Shown: in pieces, positions 56,490 to 64,000 of the stretch
How the letters are laid out: the number at the start of each line of letters is the position of its first letter
Position numbering within the stretch: the first letter of the stretch is position 1
DNA from: Kribbella sp. NBC_00382
GTDB taxonomy: Bacteria > Actinomycetota > Actinomycetes > Propionibacteriales > Kribbellaceae
Direction of reading: 5' to 3'
DNA: 64,000 nt
Assembly (NCBI RefSeq): GCF_036067295.1
Contig: NZ_CP107954.1
Location: 1,054,001-1,118,000, forward strand
Notes under the pieces: model-generated
The model's input: only the letters and a program-made list of their open reading frames with translations
What the model was told of the DNA's origin: nothing
Databases searched by the model: none
Translations under genes and position numbers: made by a program

Positions 56490-56529
56490 GCCCTAGACGC
56501 TATCCAAGGCCCAGGGGCATCCGGACAAA

Positions 56530-56567
56530 GAACTGCCCGGCTGGTCCGAGGACCGGCCGGGCAGTTC
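56530..56567. terminator. terminator of the groES-groEL1 operon
   Basis: 18-bp stem (56530-56547 with 56550-56567, one G.T pair) located 24 nt beyond the groEL1 stop. Very stable (GAACTGCCCGGC base); no T-run. Confidence 0.8.
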
Positions 56568-56590
56568 GGGTGATGCTTGGCGCGAAGAGA

Positions 56591-58234
<1,644 letters not shown>

Positions 58235-58327
58235 TCAACAATGATGCTCGCTAGTCCGGGAACCGACTCCGCTCCAGTGCCGGGAGCCGGCACCGGAGCG
58301 GTATCAGTCAGGAAATGCGAGCGATCG

Positions 58328-58624
58328 TCACTTGGTGACGACTGCGAGGATGTCGCGGGCGCCCAGGATCAGGTAGTCCTGGCCGTCGTACTTGACCTCG
58401 GTGCCGCCGTACTTGGAGTAGATGACCTTGTCGCCGACGCTGACGTCCAGCGGGACGCGGTTGCCGTTGTCGTCGATGCGGCCGGGCCCGACGGCGAGGA
58501 TCTCGCCCTCCTGCGGCTTCTCCTTGGCGGTGTCCGGGATCACCAGGCCGGACTTCGTGGTCTGCTCGGCTTCGAGCGGCGCAACGAGGATACGGTCCTC
58601 GAGCGGCTTGATCGTGACCGACAC
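58328..58624 (-). CDS. groES: co-chaperonin GroES
   Basis: 98 residues from GTG 58624 ([20 protein letters not shown]). Mobile loop [20 protein letters not shown] and the roof strand [20 protein letters not shown] are typical. It caps both GroEL proteins, as it is the only groES in the window. Transcription is expected from the CIRCE-controlled promoter upstream. Confidence 0.97.
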   Translation of the reverse strand: MSVTIKPLEDRILVAPLEAEQTTKSGLVIPDTAKEKPQEGEILAVGPGRIDDNGNRVPLDVSVGDKVIYSKYGGTEVKYDGQDYLILGARDILAVVTK

Positions 58625-58718
58625 TTGCTGACCTCCACGGTCGAGTTCTTGGTGTGCTCTCAGGGTGCTGCTAGCGGCCGTTGCGCCTCCGCCGTCGCGG
58701 GGATCAGAGGCCGGGCCG

Positions 58719-58745
58719 CTGGCACCCTCGAGTGGAGAGTGCCAA
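58719..58745. promoter_or_regulatory. CIRCE operator 1 of groES-groEL1 (imperfect)
   Basis: CTGGCACCC-N9-GAGTGCCAA, matching the CIRCE core GCAC/GAGTGC but with several changes in the left arm. HrcA site proximal to groES. Confidence 0.65.
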
Positions 58746-58764
58746 CACCGAATCTAGGCCGCGA

Positions 58765-58791
58765 TTAGCACTCGGTCAACTCGAGTGCCAG
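58765..58791. promoter_or_regulatory. CIRCE operator 2 of groES-groEL1
   Basis: TTAGCACTC-N9-GAGTGCCAG; left arm perfect. With the imperfect site it repeats the double-CIRCE layout of the groEL2 locus. Confidence 0.9.
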
Positions 58792-58951
58792 AATCTCTCC
58801 CCCGGCGTAGTGCCCTTTCGATGGCTGTACGACCTGTGTCCGCCCGACCGCTTTCTGCCATCGAGGGCTGGGCGAACCCCACCCGGTCGTGGGACCGTCG
58901 TGTCTGTAGGGATCCCGGCCGCCCCGGGACCGACCGCCCGAGGAGACAACC

Positions 58952-59575
58952 ATGGCGCTCCGCCTCCCGTCACTGCCGAAGCTGACCCCTCGCAAAACGG
59001 TGGTGATCGCCCTCCTGGTGATCAGCCCGTTCGCGGTCGCCGGTCTCGCCGCGAACGGCGCCCGTCAGTCCTCCTCCGCCCATCCCGGCAACGCGGCCCC
59101 CGGCGGCGCAGCGCCCGCAGTAGAGCTCAAGGCCAAGGACGCTGGGGCAGGGAGCGCGCAGACGGACGCGGAGGCAGCAGCGGCCGCCGCGGCGACTCCG
59201 CAGTGCCTGTACGCCCGGGTGGTGCCGATCGGCAAGACCGGCTGGGGCATCCCGATGCCGTCGCTGTGGAACAGCCCGAGTACCACCTGCAACCTCATGT
59301 ACGGCGACGACCCGTTCCGGACCTCCACCCACAGAGGCGACCCGGACACCGCCATCCGGGTCCTCCAGCGCAACCTGAACTACTGCTACGGCTACAAGCT
59401 CACAGTGGACGGCATCTACGGCGGCAACACCCGTGCAGTGATCAGAGCCGTCCAGAAGCGCCACAAGCTGGCCGTCGACGGCATCTACGGCCCCAAGACC
59501 CGCTCAGCGATGAACTGGCGCCTGTACGCCACCAAGACCAACACCTGGAGCAAGACCTGCTCCAGCCCGCTGTAA
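58952..59575 (+). CDS. secreted or anchored peptidoglycan-binding domain protein
   Basis: 207 residues. N-terminal basic stretch then VVIALLVISPFAVAGLAANG, a signal anchor or signal peptide; an Ala/Gly/Glu-rich linker; then a PG_binding_1-like domain: DTAIRVLQRNLNYCYGYKLT, VDGIYGGNTRAVIRAVQKRH, KLAVDGIYGPKTRSAMNWRL. It ends WSKTCSSPL. Four Cys suggest disulfides outside the cell. The next gene is a paralogue with the same end. Likely cell-wall binding; no catalytic domain. Confidence 0.88.
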   Translation: MALRLPSLPKLTPRKTVVIALLVISPFAVAGLAANGARQSSSAHPGNAAPGGAAPAVELKAKDAGAGSAQTDAEAAAAAAATPQCLYARVVPIGKTGWGIPMPSLWNSPSTTCNLMYGDDPFRTSTHRGDPDTAIRVLQRNLNYCYGYKLTVDGIYGGNTRAVIRAVQKRHKLAVDGIYGPKTRSAMNWRLYATKTNTWSKTCSSPL

Positions 59576-59671
59576 CCGTTGCAACTTCCTGCAACGAACT
59601 ATCAGGCGGTCTGCGCAGTCTCAACGAGCAACAGATCCCGGTGGGGGGATCGAAACTCGAGGGGAAGCGTC

Positions 59672-60163
59672 ATGAGATTTCTACGCACCGCCATCACCGT
59701 CGGCGCGACGGCCGTGATGGCTGTCAGCGGCGCAGTGGCTGCGACCACGTCGGCTGAGGCCGCGCCGGTCCAGGTCAAGGGGCTGGAGCAGTGTCTGTCG
59801 GCGCTGATGAAGCCGGTCGGCAAGGGCTGGGCCGTGCAGGTTCCGGGTGGCTGGGAGGACGTCTCCACCAACTGCAACCTGAAGTACGGAGACATGCCGC
59901 GCCGCTACGGCCCGGACTACGTCGGGGACCCGGCATCCGCGATCAAGGCCCTGCAGCGGAACCTGAACTACTGCTACGGCAGCAAGCTCGTCGTCGACGG
60001 CAAGTACGGCAGCAAGACCCGCACAGCGGTACTGGCGGTCCAGCGCAAGCACAAGGTCACCGCCGACGGCATCTACGGCCCGAAGACCAGGTCTGCGATG
60101 AACTGGCGGATGTACTCGCTCCAGAAGCACGCCTGGAGCAAGACCTGCTCCAGCCCGCTGTAA
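59672..60163 (+). CDS. secreted peptidoglycan-binding domain protein, paralogue of the preceding gene
   Basis: 163 residues from ATG 59672 with GAGGGG upstream. Clear signal peptide (MRFLRTAITVGATAVMAVSG, then ATTSAEAA cleavage region). Mature domain SAIKALQRNLNYCYGSKLVV, DGKYGSKTRTAVLAVQRKHK, DGIYGPKTRSAMNWRMYS and the same WSKTCSSPL ending as its neighbour. The upstream CLSALMKPVGKGWAVQVPG and CNLKYGDMPRRYG also match the neighbour (CLYARVVPIGKTGWGIPMPS, CNLMYGDDPFR). A tandem duplication; cell-wall association is inferred. Confidence 0.9.
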   Translation: MRFLRTAITVGATAVMAVSGAVAATTSAEAAPVQVKGLEQCLSALMKPVGKGWAVQVPGGWEDVSTNCNLKYGDMPRRYGPDYVGDPASAIKALQRNLNYCYGSKLVVDGKYGSKTRTAVLAVQRKHKVTADGIYGPKTRSAMNWRMYSLQKHAWSKTCSSPL

Positions 60164-60185
60164 CCGGCGAGGCAGACTGTGCCGG

Positions 60186-61355
60186 GTGACACCTGACTCG
60201 ATCTCGCTGTTGCTGGCGCCGGCCGGAGCTGAAGTACTAGCCGAGGCCTGTGCCGGTTTCACGCCTAGGGGCGAGTTGCGGCTGGTCGAGAAGCTCAGAC
60301 GGCAGTACGACGCTGACGTGGTGACCGCTGCGGTTACCCAGGCGTCGCTGCGGCACCGGGCGGTCGCCAAGTTCGGTGCTGAGGACGCAGCACGCATGTA
60401 CTTCACCCCGGACGGCCTGGAGCAGGCGACTCGCACCACGGTTGGAGTGCACCGGGCCGCTCGCATCGCTGCGACGCTGCCCGGTGCCACTGTGGTCGAC
60501 CTTGGCTGTGGGATCGGTGGCGATCTGATCAGCGCCGCACGAGCCGGGTTGAGAGTCACTGGTGTTGAGCGAGACCCCGCTACCGCCTCAGCGGCTCAGG
60601 CGAACCTTGCCGCTCTGGGGCTGCCGGGTGAGGTCTTGGTGGGAGATGCTGAGGCGCAGGACTGTTCGGAGTACGAGGTGGTCTTTGCTGATCCGGCGCG
60701 GCGGGCGGATGGGAAGAGGGTGTTCGACCACAACGCCTACTCGCCGCCCTGGTCGTTCATCACCGATCTGCTGGCGGGCACTGCCTGCGTGAAGGTCGCC
60801 CCTGGCATCCCGCACGAGGCAGTACCGGACGGCGTCGAGGCGGAGTGGGTCAGCGACGCAGGCGAGGTCAAAGAGGCAGCACTGTGGTCCGGCAAGCTCT
60901 ACGCCGGTACTACGCGCCGCGCGACCCTCCTACCCAGCGGAGCGACAGTGACCTCGGCACCGGAGGTCGACAGCGCGCCGATCGGCCAGTACATCTATGA
61001 GCCCGACGGAGCCGTCGTCCGGGCCGGCCTGGTCACCGCAGTGGCCGAAGCCGTCGACGGCTGGCTGCTGGACCCGCGGATCGCCTACGTGAGCGCCGCC
61101 ACTCTGATCCAGACCCCGCTGGCCTCGGCGTACGAGGTGATCGAAGAGCTGCCCTACAAGGAGAAAGTGCTGCGCTCCTGGGTGCGCAAACAAGGCATCG
61201 GGACGCTGGAGATCAAGAAACGCGGCGTGGACTTCGACCCCGCCGTCCTGCGCAAGAAGCTGGCCCCCAAAGGCCCGGAGAGCGCCACGCTGATCGTCAC
61301 CCGGATCGGCCGAGACGCGGTCGCGTACTCCTGCCGCCGGGTCGTCCGGACCTGA
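60186..61355 (+). CDS. class I SAM-dependent methyltransferase with THUMP-like C-terminal domain
   Basis: 389 residues from GTG 60186. SAM motif TVVDLGCGIGGDLISAARAG (residues ~100-120), VTGVERDPATASAAQANLAA, EVVFADPARRADGKRVFD (motif IV, DPAR) and a C-terminal KGIGTLEIKKRG-like region (seen as QGIGTLEIKKRGVDFDPAVL) of the THUMP-like family. Such proteins are thought to act on RNA or in RNA-linked methylation; the target is not known. Cytosolic. Convergent with a hydrolase gene across a hairpin spacer. Confidence 0.88.
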   Translation: MTPDSISLLLAPAGAEVLAEACAGFTPRGELRLVEKLRRQYDADVVTAAVTQASLRHRAVAKFGAEDAARMYFTPDGLEQATRTTVGVHRAARIAATLPGATVVDLGCGIGGDLISAARAGLRVTGVERDPATASAAQANLAALGLPGEVLVGDAEAQDCSEYEVVFADPARRADGKRVFDHNAYSPPWSFITDLLAGTACVKVAPGIPHEAVPDGVEAEWVSDAGEVKEAALWSGKLYAGTTRRATLLPSGATVTSAPEVDSAPIGQYIYEPDGAVVRAGLVTAVAEAVDGWLLDPRIAYVSAATLIQTPLASAYEVIEELPYKEKVLRSWVRKQGIGTLEIKKRGVDFDPAVLRKKLAPKGPESATLIVTRIGRDAVAYSCRRVVRT

Positions 61356-61381
61356 CTTGCGCTCACAGTAGATTCGAACAT

Positions 61382-61474
61382 ATGATCGATCTCACGAGCG
61401 GGCTCCTGGCCGGCTCGCCGACGGACGAGGTGCTGCGTCTGTTGCCGCCACCCCGGCCAGGAGCCCGCCACTAA
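61382..61474 (+). other. 16-bp hairpin spacer between convergent genes, with a 30-codon open frame
   Basis: Arms 61398-61413 and 61453-61468 (GCGGGCTCCTGGCCGG and its exact reverse complement) flank a 39-nt loop, likely a bidirectional terminator. The same stretch reads as a 30-codon frame (ATG 61382, MIDLTSGLLAGSPTDE..., TAA) without a ribosome site; I think the hairpin is the functional part. Confidence 0.55.
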
Positions 61475-61482
61475 GCGCCCGG

Positions 61483-62241
61483 CTAGAAGCGACCGACGAC
61501 TCGCAGGGTCAGGCGGGCCTTGGCGATGTCGAGGATGCCGCGCAGGGCGCTGTCCGAGTGCTTCGAGTGCGGCAGCGGGTCCACCTGATCGGAGTCGAGG
61601 CTCGGGTTGTGGGTGGTACCGGCGGCGAAGTCTCGTACCAGGGCGTTCCAGTCCGGGCTGCGCTGGAGCATCGTGTGGTTCTCGTCTGCCACCGACAACA
61701 GCGCGACCGGTACTCCGGAAGCCCGCAACCGCTTGGCGTAGGCGGCGGTCTGCGCCGGGTCGGTGATCCGGTCGGCCGTGCCGTGGGCGAACACGACGGG
61801 TCCACGCAACTGCATCAGCGGCTCGCCGTCCGGCAGCCACGGCGCGAGCGCCAGCACACCGTCGACCAACCGATGGTTGCCCGCAGCAACGATGGCGCGT
61901 CCGCCCATCGAATGTCCGATCAGCACCACGCGGGTGATCCGCTCCGGCAGCCGGTCGAGCACCGCCCGAAGGTCAGCCGCCGGATCAGCGTCGGCGCCGT
62001 TCCACCCTCGATACCGATAACGCATCAACCCAACAGCAGCACCCGGAGCACCACCATGGGCAGCCAGGGCGCCGGCACGGGCGGCTCGAGCGAAGGGCCA
62101 CATGCGCAGGATCGCTGGCCGCCAGGCGCCCGCCGGCTCGCGTGAGTTCTCCTCGCCACCGTGCGCCAGCAACACGAGCGACGTCGCATCAGCCGGCGCC
62201 ACCAGCAGGTCGATCCGCGGAAAGCCCGCAGCCGAACTCAC
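61483..62241 (-). CDS. alpha/beta hydrolase
   Basis: 252 residues from GTG 62241, overlapping the upstream GNAT stop (GTGA). LVLLAHGGEENS (oxyanion), VVLIGHSMGGRAIVAA (nucleophile), VVFAHGTADRITDP (Asp) and VADENHTMLQ (His) form a complete triad. No signal peptide. Dienelactone-hydrolase or esterase-like; substrate unknown. Last gene of the rimI-tsaD-GNAT-hydrolase string. Confidence 0.88.
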   Translation of the reverse strand: MSSAAGFPRIDLLVAPADATSLVLLAHGGEENSREPAGAWRPAILRMWPFARAARAGALAAHGGAPGAAVGLMRYRYRGWNGADADPAADLRAVLDRLPERITRVVLIGHSMGGRAIVAAGNHRLVDGVLALAPWLPDGEPLMQLRGPVVFAHGTADRITDPAQTAAYAKRLRASGVPVALLSVADENHTMLQRSPDWNALVRDFAAGTTHNPSLDSDQVDPLPHSKHSDSALRGILDIAKARLTLRVVGRF

Positions 62242-62801
62242 GAGCTGCTGCCGCGCGCAGAGCCGGACGCGGCAGAGGACGTGGCAGCCCCGGAAGCGGC
62301 AGAGACGGTGGAGGTGGCTGCCCCGGACGCGGCGACGGCGGGCGCGGCAGCCGGCTGACCGCCGTACAGCGTGGCTGGGTCTTGTTGCACCACCAGCATC
62401 CGGCTCGGGTCTGGCAGGTCGCCGAAGCCGTATGACCGGTACAAGTCGTGCGCATCAGCCGTCGCCAGCATCAACCGCCGCAGGCCACTCAACTCCGGGT
62501 GCTCCAGCAGCGTCGACACGACGAACTTCCCGAGCCCATGACCCCGATGCGACTCCAGCACGAACACATCCGCGATCCACGCGAACGTCGCCCGATCCGT
62601 CACCGCTCGCGCGTACGCCACCTGCGCGCCGGCCTCGTCGTACACCCCGAGATTCAACGACCCGGCGATCGCCCGCTCCACCACATCCCGCGGCACCCCC
62701 GGCGACCAGTACGCCGTACGCAGGAAGCCATGCACCACATCGACATCGATCCGCGCCGCATCGTCGTCGGCGACGAATCCGCCGTCGTGCTGCCACCTCA
62801 C
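62238..62801 (-). CDS. GNAT-family N-acetyltransferase with Ala/Ser-rich tail
   Basis: 187 residues from GTG 62801, overlapping the tsaD stop (GTGA). [20 protein letters not shown], the acetyl-CoA motif [16 protein letters not shown] and [19 protein letters not shown] define the family. After residue ~150 comes a low-complexity Ala/Ser/Thr tail ([20 protein letters not shown]). It is distinct from RimI, whose 3' end lies beyond tsaD. Substrate unknown. Confidence 0.9.
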   Translation of the reverse strand: MRWQHDGGFVADDDAARIDVDVVHGFLRTAYWSPGVPRDVVERAIAGSLNLGVYDEAGAQVAYARAVTDRATFAWIADVFVLESHRGHGLGKFVVSTLLEHPELSGLRRLMLATADAHDLYRSYGFGDLPDPSRMLVVQQDPATLYGGQPAAAPAVAASGAATSTVSAASGAATSSAASGSARGSSS

Positions 62802-63853
62802 GAGTTCAGCACCGTCGTGATCGGCATCGACGAATCGGCCGGCAACCCCAACGGCGACGGCGCCTTCCCGGCCCGGACGAGCTCCGAACCCAACGCGGCC
62901 ACCATCGCCCCGTTGTCCGTGCACAACCCTGGCCGCGGAACCCGTACCGCGATCCCTGCCGCCGTGCACCGTTCCTCAGCCATCGCCCGCAACCGCGAGT
63001 TCGCCGCGACGCCGCCGCCGATCAACAGATGCTCATAGCCACGGTCCTTGCAGGCGTCGATCGCCTTGCGCGTCAGCACATCGCAGACCGCCTCCTGGAA
63101 GGCTGCGGCGACATGGTTGATCGGTACGTCCTCGCCATCACGCCGCTTAGCCTCGACCCAGCGCGCGACGGCGGTCTTCAAACCGGAGAAGGAGAAGTCG
63201 AAGCGGTGCCGCTCCAGGTCCTTCTGGCTGGTCAGCCCGCGCGGGAACTTCACGTAGAGCGCGTCCCCACCGTCCCGTGCCGCCTTGTCGACATATGGAC
63301 CTCCGGGGAACGGGAGTCCGAGCACCCGCGCGACCTTGTCGAACGCCTCGCCGGCCGCGTCGTCGATGGTCGAGCCCATCGGCTCGACGCCGACCGTGAT
63401 GTCCTCGACCGCGAGTAGCGATGAATGCCCGCCGGAGACGAGCATCGCGATCGCGCCCTTGGGGATGTCACCGTGTTCGAGGGTGTCGACGGCGACGTGC
63501 GCGGCGAGGTGGTTCACGCCGTACAAGGGCTTCTCGAGCGAGAGCGCGAGCCCCTTCGCGGCCGCGACGCCGACGAGCAGCGCGCCGGCCAGGCCGGGGC
63601 CGCTGGTGACGGCGATCGCGTCGACGTCGGTCGGTTTGATCCCGGCCGTCTCGCAGGCGCGGCGGATCGTCGGCACCATCGCCTCGAGGTGCGCACGGCT
63701 GGCGACCTCGGGAACGACGCCGCCGAACCGCGCGTGCTCCTCGACACTGGAGGCGATCGCGTCGGCGAGCAGCGTCTGCCCACGGACGATGCCGACCCCG
63801 GTCTCGTCGCACGACGTCTCGATCCCGAGGATCAGGGGTTCGTTCTCACTCAT
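62798..63853 (-). CDS. tsaD: tRNA N6-threonylcarbamoyladenosine transferase TsaD
   Basis: 351 residues from ATG 63853 ([19 protein letters not shown]), overlapping the rimI stop (ATGA). [17 protein letters not shown] supplies the iron-binding His pair, [11 protein letters not shown] and [11 protein letters not shown] the nucleotide-binding ASKHA loops. With TsaB, TsaC and TsaE it makes t6A37 on ANN-decoding tRNAs. tsaB-rimI-tsaD is the common bacterial order. Confidence 0.98.
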   Translation of the reverse strand: MSENEPLILGIETSCDETGVGIVRGQTLLADAIASSVEEHARFGGVVPEVASRAHLEAMVPTIRRACETAGIKPTDVDAIAVTSGPGLAGALLVGVAAAKGLALSLEKPLYGVNHLAAHVAVDTLEHGDIPKGAIAMLVSGGHSSLLAVEDITVGVEPMGSTIDDAAGEAFDKVARVLGLPFPGGPYVDKAARDGGDALYVKFPRGLTSQKDLERHRFDFSFSGLKTAVARWVEAKRRDGEDVPINHVAAAFQEAVCDVLTRKAIDACKDRGYEHLLIGGGVAANSRLRAMAEERCTAAGIAVRVPRPGLCTDNGAMVAALGSELVRAGKAPSPLGLPADSSMPITTVLNS

Positions 63854-64000
63854 GATGCCTTCTCCCGCCACTGCATGATCACCGCATCCTCGCCGCCGGC
63901 GTAGTACCCGCGCCGCCGGCTGATCTCCTCGAAACCGTAGCCGCGGTACAGGGCCCCGGCCGATTCGTTGCCCGCAGCAACTTCGAGGAGCACCGTCCGG
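63850..64000 (-). CDS. rimI: ribosomal-protein-alanine acetyltransferase RimI, C-terminal part (runs off window)
   Basis: About 50 C-terminal residues are visible: [40 protein letters not shown], then QWREKAS and TGA overlapping the tsaD ATG. The EV..GN.SA..LY...GF....RR.YY pattern is the end of RimI, which acetylates ribosomal protein S18. The start lies beyond base 64000. Confidence 0.93.
   Translation of the reverse strand, partial: RTVLLEVAAGNESAGALYRGYGFEEISRRRGYYAGGEDAVIMQWREKAS

Noticed and set aside
61382..61474. 30-codon frame as a new small gene
   Set aside because: No ribosome site, and the frame is dominated by the two hairpin arms between convergent genes.

Overview
The window is a 64 kb piece of a high-GC actinobacterial chromosome. 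It carries no rRNA or tRNA genes, transposases, phage genes or CRISPR that I can see. The right half keeps the gene order of the Mycobacterium tuberculosis rimI-tsaD-groES-groEL1-sigD-rsdA-guaB2-guaB3-choD region, interrupted by other genes. Together with the codon use and the Kribbella/Nocardioides-like protein set, this suggests the order Propionibacteriales, probably Kribbella or a relative. The genus is an inference.

Layout. 1-6.5 kb: a phospho-signalling operon (coiled-coil protein, PknG-like kinase, PP2C phosphatase, VWA protein, FHA protein) joined by ATGA overlaps; three members share N-terminal zinc ribbons. 6.5-10.9 kb: epoxide hydrolase, a small membrane protein, a 0.6 kb repeat-rich spacer, a GNAT enzyme, a secreted RNase Sa-like ribonuclease and a DinB protein. 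10.9-16.8 kb: a solitary groEL with two CIRCE operators, small genes, an M48 protease with a degenerate duplicate, and a GlpQ-like phosphodiesterase. 16.8-27.3 kb: a heterodimeric ABC exporter, a short Erm(37)-like rRNA methylase, a CapA lipoprotein, map-HIT, a radical SAM protein, a TetR/NmrA divergent pair with its operator, and an EEP-family enzyme. 27.4-31.8 kb: an Hsp90-like chaperone overlapping a large TPR gene.

31.8-33.1 kb is a gene graveyard: an orphan Imm1 immunity fragment, a regulator fragment and a cutA fragment, the last two joined at a long inverted repeat. 33.1-39 kb: a Tat-exported SGNH hydrolase, an unusual P450 coupled to guaA, and a secreted beta-propeller-like protein. 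Two intergenic spaces here hold the most striking signal of the window: two related long hairpins (about 190 and 164 nt) whose arms differ in sequence but keep pairing, around identical conserved segments.

39-43.4 kb: a fully overlapping biotin operon bioB-bsaP-bioA-bioF-bioD. 43.4-43.9 kb: a candidate small RNA or leader with three hairpins. 43.9-49.8 kb: a ChoD-like GMC oxidoreductase with a GabD2-like aldehyde dehydrogenase, a TPR protein, and an MPI/SnoaL fusion. 49.8-56.5 kb: an L12-like small protein, a hydrolase, guaB3, guaB, an RsdA-like anti-sigma factor, SigD/ShbA-type sigma factor, and a Cys-rich protein with an EF-Tu domain II-like barrel. 56.6-58.8 kb: groES-groEL1 with two CIRCE operators and a His-rich GroEL tail. 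58.9-64 kb: two secreted peptidoglycan-binding paralogues, a THUMP-like methyltransferase, a hydrolase, a GNAT enzyme, tsaD and the 3' end of rimI.

Functionally, three purine genes (guaB, guaB3, guaA), two chaperonin loci under HrcA-type control, the t6A tRNA-modification gene tsaD and biotin synthesis form the housekeeping core. The signalling operon, Hsp90/TPR pair, exporter, Erm and sigma/anti-sigma pair are regulatory or stress modules set around it.
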